From the NCBI GenBank assembly GCA_029953675.1, contig JAMWBK010000006.1, positions 310,001 to 374,000 on the forward strand: a DNA stretch of 64,000 bases. Direction: 5' to 3'. Every line of letters begins with the position of its first letter. Position 1 is the stretch's first letter. The position numbers and the translations under genes are program-made. The notes beneath the pieces are model-generated. The model searched no databases. It was not told where the DNA came from and was given only the letters and a program-made list of their open reading frames with translations. Shown piece by piece: positions 34,534 to 46,891 of the stretch. This DNA is from Rhodosorus marinus. Its lineage: Eukaryota; Rhodophyta; Stylonematophyceae; Stylonematales; Stylonemataceae.

Positions 34534-35156
34534 GTGCACCCCGAGCCGCACCGCACCCTTCAGCGCCACCTAAACGCCATTGCCGAGTCGTCCTCGATGT
34601 CCAGTGTAAGTACCCTCTTTTCCAACTTGAAAAGTTTGAGAAGAGTTGCTTTCCTCATGAGCAGCTCTGTAGAATTACTCTCAGAACGGTCGTGTGGACA
34701 TAGTGAAATGTTTCCACGAAACCAGACTCCCGGAAAGCGAGCTCGTGCATCGTCGTGCTTCATATCTTCAATCCCGACTGGTCAGCGAGCAAGGGGTAAG
34801 ACTGAGATTCGTTATCACAACCGGCTGTCAATAGAGGCTGTCCCTATGTGCTTAGCAATCGCACTATGGAGGATTGAAATGCTTGGTATAGCTCATGACA
34901 AACCAAGGACAGGACAAAAGTTGGTTTTAGTTCTGCGCAGTCCAACTATCAGGAAGACTTTGTCACGAGCTGTTCGACAAGCGAGAAGCGGACTTGATCT
35001 GTTGAAGGTTTTCAGACCATCGGATTCCGACCTGAGTGGGTACCAGGAGTTGATCTTGACTCTAACACAGTCGATCTTGTCCGTGAGGCATCACCGCATC
35101 GTCAGCAAGGGAACTTGTTCTTGTTGAATGAATGGCTCCAGGCTACATATGCATGA
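34534..35156 (+). CDS. Unrecognised small protein, four short exons
   Basis: Four exons, all phase 0: 34534-34605 (donor GTAAGT), 34673-34795 (donor GTAAGA), 34856-34885 (10 codons, donor GTATAG) and 35016-35156, stop TGA at 35154-35156. The 121-residue product starts MHPEPHRTLQRHLNAIAESS, continues NGRVDIVKCFHETRLPESEL and HRRASYLQSRLV, and ends QQGNLFLLNEWLQATYA. It is hydrophilic, with no signal peptide or membrane span. I do not recognise a family. Support comes from four independent strong splice sites keeping one frame; without them the longest single frame reads unnatural sequence. The gene is convergent with the armadillo gene (124 bp apart). Confidence 0.6.
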
Positions 35157-35279
35157 GCTGATCACTGACCAGTTCGAAATAGAGGTCACGTTCGCTGTAC
35201 TGAATGCACAATTTGGCTAGAGCTCAGCTAAGATGTTGGAGTTTTTGAGGACGAAAGTGATTCTCTTTCAAATATTTTC

Positions 35280-36076
35280 TTAGTCTCCTTTAGTTGTTTG
35301 TTCAACGGCATTCGTGTCTTGGGACGCCGCAGGTATGCTTGTTGGTGTTAGTTTCTGTATCACTTCTCTCCCGGTTCTGGTTTGGTTAAGGAAGGATATG
35401 TTTTCTTCTGTAAGGAGGATTCCCTGGAAAAGCTCAGTTCCGGCTGCAACGACGGTCTTATTCACTTCACCGAGGGATAAGAAGACCACCAACGGAAGCA
35501 GAAATGATTCGTTTTGCAGTGCTTTTTCTCTACTTAACCGATCTCGAAGTAATAATGCGAGGAGACCCAACGCTTTCGCTTGTACCTCGGGGTCCTCTTT
35601 TGTATCCACCAAAAAAGACATGAGGAACTCGAACACGTTGGAGTCTCTCAAAAGTTGAAGCTTGCCAGGCAGCGCAAATCTTGCAAACCTCTCTATCCTT
35701 GTCATGCCTTGAAGCTTCATCTTTGTGTTGTCGTATTTACTAAGAATCCTCATACCTGACTCGTACTGACTGTGAATCTGTCAACGTAACGATTAGCAGA
35801 AAAAGGAATTAGCACGACTTGACATCAGCCCGGCGGCGCACAAAAAATCTGCGGTTCACAAAAATCACGACGATCAGTAGTCAGTAGTCAGTTCCTCACC
35901 CATCTGATCGTCGAAAAAGTGGCAGTTAAAGTGACAACAACCGCGCAAATCTTGATGTAAGTCCGTCTCTTGAAAGCTCCAACCATCGGCTCCTTTCTTG
36001 GCAAGGAAGTCATCTTCTCCTTTTGCGCTTCCGCGACAATCCTTCTCACCCGTGCTTGTGCCCTAGCTGTAGACAT
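35280..36076 (-). CDS. Armadillo/HEAT-like protein with N-terminal membrane anchor
   Basis: Two exons: 36076-35900 and 35777-35280, giving 224 residues from ATG 36076. The basic N-terminus is followed by one hydrophobic helix (IKICAVVVTLTATF, about residues 41-55), then a helical armadillo-like region (TRIERFARFALPGKLQLLRD, VQAKALGLLALLLRDRLSRE, VAAGTELFQGILL). A single-span anchor facing an organelle or ER membrane is likely. The family resembles armadillo-type co-chaperone or exchange-factor proteins only in general fold, so no partner is proposed. The 5' splice site of the only intron lies inside a potential RNA hairpin, described in the findings. Confidence 0.7.
35868..35913 (-). promoter_or_regulatory. 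Inverted repeat enclosing the 5' splice site of the armadillo gene
   Basis: Exon sequence CGACGATCAG (35913-35904, minus strand) is perfectly complementary to intron sequence CTGATCGTCG (35877-35868). The 26-nt loop between them contains the exon end ATGG and the donor GTGAGG (35899). In the pre-mRNA this would place the 5' splice site in a hairpin loop. The loop also holds two copies of CTGACTA. Confidence 0.7.
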
Positions 36077-36699
36077 CGCTCTTCAATTTATCCAGTTCGT
36101 CACATCTCACATCTCAAACTTCACAAATGTTTCTGAACCAGGCACCCCTACTGCCTACCTATATCACAAATTCTGTCAAACCGTCGCAAAGAAACTCCTC
36201 CGGACATTGGACTGAGTTTTATTCGACTAATAAAGACACTTTCTCATTCAGTCCCTATCTATATGGCATGGGAGGAGAGCTTAGCTCTTCTTGGTGAGTG
36301 TTGGTCAGCGATGATGAGGTGCACGAGCTTGTTGCCAACAAATCGCGTTGTAAATTAGCATGTGGTACGGAGGGTACTGCTGGTTAAGTCCTTGGAACTA
36401 CGATCACATCTACGCGGAAGCGAGTGCATGGGACCGTTGTGGATCGACTTTGCCTGGGTTTGAAGCAAACTAATGGAACGAAGAGATCTCTCCGACTGCA
36501 GCGTACAAGTTGGAGAGCGCTATTTCGAGGTAATCGATCTCCTACAGAACGAAAGGGCTCAGCTTTCTGTCGTATTTAGTTGGTACAAGATGTCTTACAA
36601 GTCAATAGGCAATGCCCAGCTGCGCACTGTGGCTTCACATATTTTCGATCTGTGCATTCCGGCATACTTTGGTATTTGATACTTCTTCTTCAGTTAGAT
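36077..36699. other. Intergenic spacer
   Basis: About 620 bp between the armadillo gene start and the HRD1 stop. Short frames only; no recognisable element. Confidence 0.4.
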
Positions 36700-38817
36700 T
36701 CATTGCACGTCATCTTTTGACATGGGTGCTGATGAGGTCGCCTCTAGCCTTTCCAGTCTTCTCCGACGAATTGTTTCAGGATCTTCTGTCTCGGTAGCCA
36801 CGCTGCCAGATTGAGGAGCATTTCTTTCGGGCTCCGGCAAGGATGCGAGATCTTTAGGTTGCAACGGAGGAGGTTGTTCAGATGCGGATCCACTAAGCGA
36901 CGACTCCGCGACGTCATCCTTGATCACATTTTCCGGTGTGTTCGGATCAGTGAGAGGCGTGTCCTCCGCTGCCAATTCGGTAACCACTTCTTCTGATCCT
37001 GCAACTTCGGCCTCGGCCTCTTCGCGATCCAATTCATCTTGCTGTGCAAGTGTCGCCTCAATTACCAAGTCGCGAATCTCAAGCCTTAGTTCCTCTAATT
37101 GCTCTTGGACCCTGAGAAGGCGGTCAAGTGGCAATGCTTTCGACATATTGGCAACTTCCACATCGTCATGATACGGTGGACCTGACCCACTCGCACCTGC
37201 ACCGGACCCGGAGCCAGCCGCACCATCGCGCGCTCCTTCTCCTGAAACCACGCCCCGTTCCACACTCCCAGGTTGATCGGCCGCACCTTCCGCAGGTTCT
37301 CCGGCTCCATTGTTCTCTTCCTGCTCTGCTCCAGCACGACGTCGTGCTCGGTATCGGCGCCTGAGTCCACGAACAAACCCATTGGCTCCCCCTTCTCGTG
37401 GATTTTCTTGTCCAGTGTTGTTCTGGTTCAAGTTCACGTCGACACCGGTTCTGCAAGTAGGGCAGTTCAACTGGATTAAGTGAACAGGAAATCACTTCAT
37501 TAGCAAACCCGTTGACCTCGGGGAAAGGAAGCGGCGTTGTTGCAGTGCACGTACTTGGCGTTTCAGCCAGCCTTGCAGGCATTGCCTGTGGAAAATATGT
37601 CCGCACGTCAATTTCTTCGCCCCTGGTTGCATTACGTCTCTGCAAATAATGCAGATGCCATCTCCAGATGCCAAGTCTTCTTCAGTCGCATCCTCAAAGA
37701 GTTCGTTCATCGTGGACATGACTCTTCGGTACCTCTTGAAATCCGAATATCGCTTCCAAAACTTTGTAAACGTCAACCAGATGTCTCTAATGATATGGAA
37801 CGGCAGGGTGTACTTTGCTTGGACGTAGAGGAAGAACAGCAAATACACGATAAGCTGCAGTAGATCCGACAGTAGCTCATTGTAGAAAGAGAACATGCCC
37901 TTGGACTCCCACGCCCCTTCGAAGTATAGATCGGCAGAGAGGAATATATACCGAACCACATTCGACAGAAGCGATATCATCAACACCGCGAACTGTCCGG
38001 AAAGACGGGGAAAACGGTACTCTTGAGTACATCAGTCATCTCCTCCACGACTTGACCGGGGTCCATGACTCACCTCGAACGCGAAAAGAACAAGCATCGA
38101 AGGGCCGTTGTGTATTGTGTAACTCGCGCAGGCTACCAACAGGTGCACGTCGAAGAAGAACAGAATAACCATCAGGGATACGAGTCGCCCATGCTGGAGC
38201 AAGGGAGAATTCGGCTGCTCCTCCATCTACGCGTTTGACAAGAACAAGGGGTCTTGGTATGAACACACTCGAACTCAGAGGTCTTGTCCAGCCAAGTCCG
38301 TCAACACTGTACTACTTACGTATTCAACACGGTCCTTGCTTAACCAATGGAAAATCTTCAAGAACAGGAGGATAGTGAACATTCCCACAAACTTGGCGTT
38401 GAACTCTTCCCGGAAAACCGTCATAGCCATGCAAGTCTCGATCACAGCCTCCCTTATACGTATGTGTAATCGCTCGATTTCTCGTAGTCGAAGGGTTCCA
38501 AGACAAAGACGTTGAAGAATCTTTCCTATTAATAAGATCAGCGCCAGAAGCAAGTTTCCACACGCCTGAGATCACAAAAACCGTCGGAAGGACGCTTAGT
38601 CGACATTGAAGAAAAACCCTCCGATCCAGACCTACATGCTAAGCAAAACCCGATCTTGAGAAACAAGAGCAAAGAACCGTACCAACAGTGCAACTTTCGA
38701 GTTGTGAAGATACACAATTGAAGGATAGAAATATTTCTTCACGTGAGCCGCATGAGCAACGACTCCACTCGCAAGCAGGACGCTCACGATCACGTAGGAC
38801 CTAAAGTTGTTGAACAT
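36700..38817 (-). CDS. HRD1: HRD1/synoviolin, ER membrane RING E3 ubiquitin ligase
   Basis: Five exons on the minus strand: 38817-38683, 38565-38320, 38226-38074, 37992-37555 and 37470-36700, all phase 0, 580 residues. The start is ATG 38817 (MFNNFRSYVIVSVLLASGVV AHA). Six membrane spans occupy about residues 1-260, including FVGMFTILLFLKIFHWLSKD and RLVSLMVILFFFDVHLLVAC. A RING-H2 domain follows at about 290-335: CIICRDVMQPGAKKL, CGHIFHRQCLQGWLKRQ, and CPTCR across the last exon junction. The tail is long, acidic and Ser/Gly-rich. HRD1 forms the retrotranslocation channel and ubiquitinates misfolded ER proteins in ERAD; extraction is by CDC48, also encoded in this window. All zinc ligands are present. 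Confidence 0.96.
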
Positions 38818-40419
38818 GTTGGGTCCCCAACCGGCGCACCGTACCCCTCCGTTCCCGCCAGAAGACGAGTAGGACGAACAAAAAACCACAAAAGGGAGCG
38901 GAAAACAAGCAACCCAGACGAAAACGGGCAACCTAATTTTCCCCCTCACGATCAATTTCACGGCAACGTCCAAAGCAACACCTGAAACTCCCTCAGTGCC
39001 CGAAAAGCACCATCTCTTCCCACCTTGAAAAAAAAATTGCACACCCTACGCAAAAACTCCCAAAAACAACTCCAAGATTCTCTAGGCACAACAACAAACA
39101 AATGCACAAGACTCTAAAGAATCTTCTCTCACAAGAGCAAGAGAAAGGAAAACAACACCCAAAGACATCACACTCTTTCCTCCTCCCTCTCCTGCCCTTC
39201 TCTACAACTCCACCCAACACATCTAACAACAAACCTTCATAACGTTTTCCCCATCTCAAAATCAGAAGCGTCTTCCATCTGGATGTAGAACTCTGTTCAA
39301 CGCCCTCAAGAGTTTGCTGTCAAGATTTCTGAAAGAAATCGCTAAAACCTCATAAACAAGTTTCTGCTTAAAAACCTCTAAATATCAATCATTTAGAAGA
39401 TCTGACTTAATCAATCCTCATAATAATGATTGATACGAAATCTATTTCTCAAATATTGACTGCATTTTCGGACTGAATCTAGTCATAGAAGTAGGCGTAT
39501 AATTGATTAATAATTCAAAAAACAATTTAATGGAGGGATGTATATATCGAATACGGTTTATATTTTCGGATAGGAGAGGATTTCAATCATCTTATTGCCA
39601 TGTTGATTAGAGGGATGTCTGGCGTGTTGGCCTGACGGTGATCGGTTTTCTGGCAGACGCTCGCGTACCGGATTGAGCTCTTGCGAAACAGCTCAAGTTG
39701 GTTCGTCTTCCTGAACCATCTATACGAGACTGGACGTGATGTCCACGAAAACAAGCACGCCGCGTTTTTGTACAACTCCTTTCTCACTATCTCTTGTACT
39801 GACCTCCGTTGGCAGGAGCCTTTGGGGTAACCCCACTACGACCGCCGGATTCTTCCCGGGGCGATTCTATTGCAAGTCATCCGAACAGGACAGGGCCGTT
39901 TCCGGCATCCGCGAGCCCTCCGACCAACTGGCGGATCTGGTCACTACTGGCTGGGTTTCAAAAACGTTATGCTCACCACGCCTCTGGGGGCAGCCTAGTC
40001 TCATCGTATTCGTTATCCTCCGAATCAAAAGTTCATCAGGATCATCCTCGGAGAAGACCTAGCGATGGGTCTACAGGTAACCAAATGATGCGAAGCTCGT
40101 GAAGCTCGCACGAAGCATTCAGTGAGATCCGAACTCACCATCATCTGTGCACGAAGGCAAGCCTACTCAAAAAAATTTAAAAATAACGGACTTCTGCTGA
40201 TGTCAGAAATTCCGGAGGAGGAACCTTTAGGGCATTGGACGGGGAGTTCTCTGGACTCAATTGAACAAATTTTGATATACAATCGATCAGCAGACAACCT
40301 TGAAGATTGAAAGAAGTTCAAAAAGATGGTAAAGTGGTGAAATCAGAGTTTGCTGTTGGAGGCTTGACGAATTTTTTTCTGGTATCTGGTTTCTGCCGGT
40401 CCAGAGCTCTGGAGTGAGT
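38818..40419. other. Intergenic region between divergent HRD1 and CLC genes
   Basis: About 1.6 kb. The interval 39020-39260 is a C/A-rich leader-like region; 39390-39560 is AT-rich. From 39815 to 40070 the plus strand has a long open frame (for example GAFGVTPLRPPDSSRGDSIA) ending at a GTAACC donor-like site, but with no ATG nearby; it may be an unidentified 5' exon or chance. No other signal. Confidence 0.35.
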
Positions 40420-43400
40420 ATGGACTTGGCAGCGAATATGAAGCAGTCCAGAACTCAGTCTTTGAAAAAGTCGAGTTCGTTGGATGAGGATGGACTAGGG
40501 CAGCCTGTGTCTGGAGGGAGCGGTGACAGGACACGTGCCTTGGTGGGCATTCTCGATGAGTCCAGCCGTATTGGTGGTCGACAGCATCGGCGGCGTGTCT
40601 CGGAAGACTCAAGAGGGGGCTCGAGAGCTCCATCGTCCGTGACGAATTTCGAAGACGTCATTTTCGTGGACATGTTTGACTCCTCACACCTTGTCAGCTC
40701 ACCCGCGGAGCAGAACGATCTCTCACGCCTTTCATCAAAAGCGTCCAGCATGTTCAACATCGCTTTTGAAAGTGGCTCTAACCAGCAGCGTCTCAAGCGG
40801 CGGGAACGAAGGCTCAGTATGGAGGTAGAAACACGAAAATCAGGTTCCACAAACAGCTTTCGGCGATTGTTGAGCAGATTTGACCGCCCACCAACCCTCA
40901 AGAGCCGCGCTTGGGAGTGGAAGAGACCCATAGATGAAGACTCTATCCAGCCCGTCGGAGCGCTGCTCTACCTTGCTATCATCGGTTGGCTCACTTTCGC
41001 GATCTGCTTTTCGGTCTCCTTCGTGACTGATGCTCTGGATACACGTATCAAGGAACTAGAATTCCAGAGCGTGGTCGTACTGAGATCAATTGCTGCTGTA
41101 GGCGCGTTTCTGATACCTTCGTACTTCTCTGAATATGCCATTGGAAGCGGAATTCCGGAGCTCAAATGTATTCTCAGTGGCTCCTTCCTCCCGCACTCCC
41201 TTTCTCCCTCCACAATCGGGACTCGCGTGGCCGGACTTACCCTAGCGCTTGTCTCTGGTAAACAAGTCGGACACCAACCCACAAGAGCATGGCAGAAAGA
41301 AAACAAGAGCAAAGAGCTGAAGGATTTGTATGTCTACTTCCTCCGCCTTTCAGGCCTGAGCGTGGGAAGGCTGGGTCCATTTATGCACATAGCGGCCGGA
41401 ATTGCATCAACTATCGCACGACTGAATATATTCCCTTCCTTGTCTAGCAGCGCAAAGTACCAGGTCAGCCTCTAATCCAGACTCTGATCTAGTCGATGGC
41501 TAGAAGGGTCGTGTTCTCTGCTGAGTGTGCTTCATCTTTAACAACCCACTAGGTCCAGGCAATAAGTGCTGCAACAGCTGCCGGAGTTGGTGCGACACTT
41601 GGATCACCAGTTGGAGGTACCCTTATGAGTATTGAGCTTATGAGCTCCTACTACTTTGTCCATTGGCTTCCTATGGCCCTCTACTGTTCAGTGATGGGGT
41701 ACGCTGATGAAGAATGATGAGTTGCTAGGAGGTTTGAGTATGTGATCTGACGTTTATCTGATCATGCCCTTTGAAGCTACATTCTCGCGGTTTCAGTGAT
41801 CAGAATGGATGAGAAACCCTTCTTCAACACCAACGTGCATGCAGAACTTCATGACAGCGCGTTCTCGCGCTTGATATCCTACGTCGTTCTCGGATGTGTT
41901 TGCGGTGTCGTTGGGCACTTGCTTGTGAAGTTCACGTCCTCATCAGTAAGTGGGCTTTTTTTCCTCCAGCCATGATTTCTTGGGATAACTCTGGGTTAGC
42001 ACGATGAAAAGATTCTTGTCCATGGACAGCGCAGCACGCGCAGTTATCTGCAGTTGGCTTCTTCGGATGCCGTTATCCTCTCGCGCACAAGTCACTGAGC
42101 TTGTGGCATGTGTCGCATTCATATGTTTCGGACAGATAGCCTTCCGGTCAAAATATTTACCGACGAAGAAGAGGAGCCTGTGCGTCGCCCTCGTTTTGTG
42201 CTTCACAATTGTGCATAACTTGATTTGCCACAATTTGGGGGGACTGCTTTGGGCTTCTCAGCGCAAGGTATGCATCGCAGGCGGAAGAATGTATGCATTC
42301 AGATGGTTTCGAGGCTGTTGGATGAAGCGCTTAATGCCTGTTTAAACTTGGTGATCAGGGCGTACGAACCGTTTTCACGGCAGGATTGGATAATCTACCC
42401 GTCTGGAAGGCGCTGCAAGATACTGGACTAACACGAGGGCAGCAGAGCATAGTGACATTGGGTATCTTCGTAGTGACAAAGTTTATCCTAACTGGTCTGG
42501 TAAGTAATATTCATCGCGGCTTAGAAACCACGTTTTTCTGGAAGCCTGACCAGTCTCGCAAGCCCGTCATGTGCGTCGAATCAATTCCCTGCAGACGCTA
42601 GCCTTGCCCGTTCCTGCAGGAACCTTTGGTCCTATTTTCGAGGTTGGCGCACTTCTCGGCGCTTTTGTTGGCGCTCTGGCCAAGTTACTACCTCTTTTAT
42701 CAGTCTTTGATACTAGAGTTTATGCAGTAAGCGTTTAGCACCCTGTTGCTCTGAAGGTATTTCTACGTGTGGTATGCGTCTGACCTGTTCGGTATCCTCA
42801 TTAACGTCGCTTACTCAAGATCGCTGGAGCGGCTGCTTTGCCAACTGGTGTAATGCATACGATTTCCATCGCCGTTGTGATGCTGGTGAGTCGATTGTGC
42901 CAAGTCCCTGCACTGCCGCTTTTCTAAGGTGCTCCAGTAGCGGCTAAGTTGCTGCTTGTGACTTTCCGGAATTCCTCAGGAGCTAGTCGGGGACTCTGTA
43001 AATATACTTCCAGTTGCACTTGCGTGCCTGAGCTCCTATTTTACGTCAAAGCTACTCACGGCAGATCTGTTCTCGGTGATCATTAAGCGCAGACTGTTGC
43101 CACTGGTTATTGGACTTCGTGAATCGCATGAGGTTGAGAGGGAGAAATGGAGATCGGAGATCGCAGGTAAGCACTCGATACGTAGACTCTTCCTCCTTAT
43201 CCCGGGGAGTATGAGATTCCGGTTCACCCACTTCACAAACGGACGTTGATGACTGTTTTCATCTCAGGAACTGCTGCGAAAGAAATCATGGTTACCGACT
43301 ATCCGTACGTTACCCGGAGGAGCTCTAGAGCCACGGTCCAGGCTCTGCTGACCAGGACAGGGTGGACGGTTTGCGCGTTTCTCTCCGATGAGGAATCGCG

Positions 43401-44043
43401 CTTTTTGCTTGGAGTTATCTCACGCTCAGCAATCGAAGACAGCCTCCGGGTAGGTTGAAACTCATCTGGTGAAGGATCATAGCCGCTCGCTCTTCGCTAG
43501 TACTTAGGAGAACGCCCATTTTGCTCTCGTGAATGCAGTCTCGAACCGAAAAGTATGGAGGCCTTGTTACTTCAGGAGTCAAGTTCCTAGAAGAATATGA
43601 TCAGAAGACCGGACATGCCTTTGTCGACCCCGCACCATTGCAGCTCCCTTCCAACACCCCATATTGGAAGGTTGCTACATATTTTCAGATGCTGGTATGG
43701 CAGCCTCACCAAAGCAAACAAAAGGAAATTGTCGTATGCAAACTGCCGAGTGATACATGTAGGACTAACAGCTACGAGAAACTCTTTTTAGGGGGTTGCT
43801 TTTGTCTTTGTTGTTCAGGATGGTCATTGCGAAGGCATGATCACGAAAGGAACGCTGATCTCATACAACCATCGCTTTCATGATATCAACGAAGCACCGA
43901 TTGCTGACGACCATCCCGCTGAGGACGTGATTCTTGGCGAGGCTATTGATAAGTATTTCCAGGACAGCAGCCCTCGGTATAGAAAAACGCCCGACCAGCA
44001 CCCGTGCGAACCGACTGAAACTTCCCAGTTGATCCCAACCTAA
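40420..44043 (+). CDS. CLC-family anion channel with C-terminal CBS domains
   Basis: Twelve exons: 40420-41257, 41354-41463, 41553-41698, 41777-41945, 42100-42267 (5' end uncertain), 42359-42499, 42595-42726, 42820-42885, 42980-43166, 43268-43449, 43539-43694 and 43792-44043; about 848 residues. ATG 40420 is the first in frame. A 170-residue Ser/Arg-rich cytosolic N-terminus precedes the membrane domain. CLC motifs: GSGIPELK; GLSVGRLGPFMHI, where the gating glutamate of G(K/R)EGP is Leu; MSIELMSSYYFVHW; FILTGL; PVPAGTFGPIFEVGALLGAF; IAGAAALPTGVMHTISIAVV. Two CBS domains follow (ATVQALLTRTGWTVCAFLSD; GVAFVFVVQDGHCEGMITKG). Exon 5 must be entered in a different phase if GTAAGT at 41946 is used; an acceptor at 42099 restores the frame, but an alternative donor at 41935 joined to an acceptor near 42000 would add about 30 residues. 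Confidence 0.9.
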
Positions 44044-44233
44044 CTGTGCCTCAGCTCGTTGGGATCGTGTAGATCCGTGGCAATCAAGAGAACCTGTAGA
44101 GTTGTAAAATAATGGCTTTTGATTGTTCTATGTCGAAGATCTCATAACAAGCAGTATCAACTCAATTTTTGTACACGAGGTTGAATAAGAAAGTCGACGT
44201 CTTTCGGCTGGGGTTGGACACAGAAACGGCAAG

Positions 44234-45684
44234 CTATTCCCGTCCTTTTTGTGGAACTGGACCGCTGGCAAGAGTAAGAAAAGAAGCAAAGGCCCGATAC
44301 AGGTTGAACACGTTGCGGAAGAACTCGAGATCTGGTATCGGTATCTGCTTGTTTGCATGACCCAAAAGTGGACTCGTGTCGACGCTTGCAGGCTGGTTTG
44401 CGGCGACAAACCTATCGAAAGAAGAGTCCGGAAACGATCAGCACTCGACAAAGCTTTTTCATGTCTCTGGCAGGTGCTCACTTTTCATATAGAGCCAGTG
44501 ACTCGCCAGGGGCAACCACGTCATCATCAAGTCCGTGCACAAACACGGTGAGATTTGTCATGATCTTCGACACATGGTTTTCTGGAGATAGATAGCTCAT
44601 TCGAGCTTTTACTTTTGGCCACAAGTTCTCCACAACTTTCCGTCGCATCTCTTCATCGAACATCAGCTTATCATACTTCTCCGCTGCGTTTGGATAGAGT
44701 TGCATCTTTTTCTTCAGCAGCTCCGTGTGAATGCTATGGGTTTCGTTGTGGTTGTCTGTTATTCTTGCGTAGAAGAGCTCTCGCATTTCGGGGTCTTCCC
44801 CTTGATACAAATCGTAGAAGTTGTAGAACATGCTGTTGCGACCTGTGCTGTCGTATCAGAATAATACTCAGCGATGAACGTTGTGTTTAGCTGTTTACAA
44901 AAGCTAGCCTTCAAGGAAGACCCTACCGTAGTCATCTTCCTGGTCCCCTAGCATGTGTACCATCACGACATTCTCAGCGTTCCCATACGCGCCAATGCAG
45001 AGCAAAGATCGGTAGAAATGTTTCGTCGCTGCAATCAGCGCAAAACCTGCCGAAATGCACACGGAAATCACGGAGAGCTCTCCATCTGGACAGATATCCT
45101 GCCTCCGCTCAACTGCTTCCGAGAAGCTTACCAGGTCATCGATCTACGTGAGCATCTTCAAGTTAAGCCAAGAATGCCTAGCCGAGGTTTTTGACGCTTC
45201 AAATACCTGAACTTTCGATATCTCAATGTTACGATATCTTTTCGAAGATGGGACGATGGCTACATATCCACTGCCAGCGAGGGCCTTCGAAAGCTGCGCT
45301 ACCCTGATGTCATCTTCCCCGGAAGGAGAAAGGCCGGGCAAAACCAGGATGACTCCACAGGGCTTCCCAAAGAAGGGAGTGTAAACCTACGTGGAAAACA
45401 AGCACCAGACACACGTAAACATGTGATTCCACGAATGGCTCCAACTGGAAGCGCTGTGACCCATTTGAACGCCGGCGATTACTCACCATCGCTTTTACAT
45501 CCCCGATCTCCTCGCTTCGACAATTAACGCCTCCATAAATATCCAACATAAGCCTCAACAAAAATACAAGAGCTCTCAGAAAACCTACTATTCTGTCCCA
45601 AATCGAGTACAGCGACAAGACTTTGCTGTTCGTCCGGGAGACTGCTTCAACCGTCTCCCGTCTGGGCAACTCCGCACTGCCCAT
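44234..45684 (-). CDS. Alpha/beta hydrolase, membrane-anchored
   Basis: Five exons on the minus strand: 45684-45487, 45386-45207, 45143-44927, 44842-44482 and 44411-44234, giving 377 residues. The start is the first ATG, 45684 (the frame reaches a TTG at 45723). A hydrophobic helix near residue 30 (IVGFLRALVFLLRLMLDIYG) suggests a membrane anchor. Hydrolase features in order: VILVLPGLSPSGEDDIR, with the oxyanion turn; the nucleophile elbow VISVCISAGFAL (Ser in CISAG); the acid in VFVHGLDDDVVAP; and the histidine in PLLGHANKQIPIPD in the last exon. This is a complete Ser-Asp-His triad. The substrate is not predictable; lipid or ester hydrolysis is typical. Convergent with the CLC gene, stops 190 bp apart. 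Confidence 0.85.
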
Positions 45685-46891
45685 CTCGACCAAACCAGCA
45701 AAGCGACAAATCTTCAGATCCAAAGCTCTAATTTCAATGTAAACCAGTTCAAAATCTAGTCAAGGCTGTAAAGCTTCGTAGTTTACAAGCACATCAGCTC
45801 CTCGTCCTCCCCAGCTTTGCCCCCTCATACCTTCTAGCCCAATAGCACCAACTTCCGAACGCAAAATACATTGACCTATTTGGCAACAGTATAACAATAA
45901 AATTTTCCAATCCAAATTTCGACTTCTCATAATACACAAAAATATCTGAAATAATATTCATGAATCAGCAAGTGGGAATCTCCCAAAGTACCCAATCAAC
46001 AGCTTAAGCAATACCACCATCACTTGAATAGATATAAATAAACCCAATTCAATTAATTATTATCCAATGAATAGTTATTTTTCAGAACAAGGCGTTTCAC
46101 TATTCACCGCATCCGAATAACCTTCCTTAATTGGTCAATAGTAGCGGCTTTTTCAGTTTTTATTTTATTTCTTCTTTTCATTGATATATTTATTATAATT
46201 CATAAATATTTACCCAGTATCCTCGAATTGAGTGAAATGGACTAACCTGGCCGGGCTGATCGCTCCTCACGTAAGAGCATCTGCTTGGATGAGAGTGAGC
46301 ATGGCACGTCACTTTGTCTTTTCGGACAACTGTGGCAGTCTCGCTTGACTCCTACGTAGTCACCTCTGTGTGACTGTCGACGGCTTAATTTCTATTTCGG
46401 ATATGTAGATATGCGTAGTAATTTCGAGTTTTGAGCGAGAAGACAATAATAATTGATTTTTATTGGTAGATGGAGTATCAGTATTAAATTATTTTTGAAA
46501 TCTATTTCTCTGATCGCGCACTGTAGTGTTTACGAAAGCCAAGCTTTTGCTTCTCGGGTGAGGAAGGAGCACCCTAAAAGCTTGATTGTCACTTGTCGGA
46601 ATACATTCAGTCTCTCTGACGTATATATCAGTGCGCGACAAAGCACTATCAGGGATCTACATTAGTACTAGCGAACCTATTTACTTGCAACCGTCCCCGA
46701 AGGTGGGCAAATTAACCGGCCTCCACCCCTCCCCCAACCCCCGCCACTCACGAATGTGATCTGCACCCCATCATCCCGCGATCTTGGGAATTTTTCAGTG
46801 CTGAACTGAGCTGAGATCCGTGTCCAAATCGCATTCGGTCATCGGTGGCATCATCGTCTGGTTCTAGTCAATTTGTGGTTGGAGTCTAAAT
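45685..46891. other. AT-rich intergenic region
   Basis: About 1.2 kb; 45880-46220 is very AT-rich and devoid of open frames, followed by balanced sequence to the aminotransferase stop. No gene, RNA gene or repeat recognised. Confidence 0.45.

Noticed and set aside
34560-34763. Minus-strand frame of 67 codons
   Set aside because: Antisense of exons 1-2 of the small plus-strand gene, whose splice sites are far stronger.
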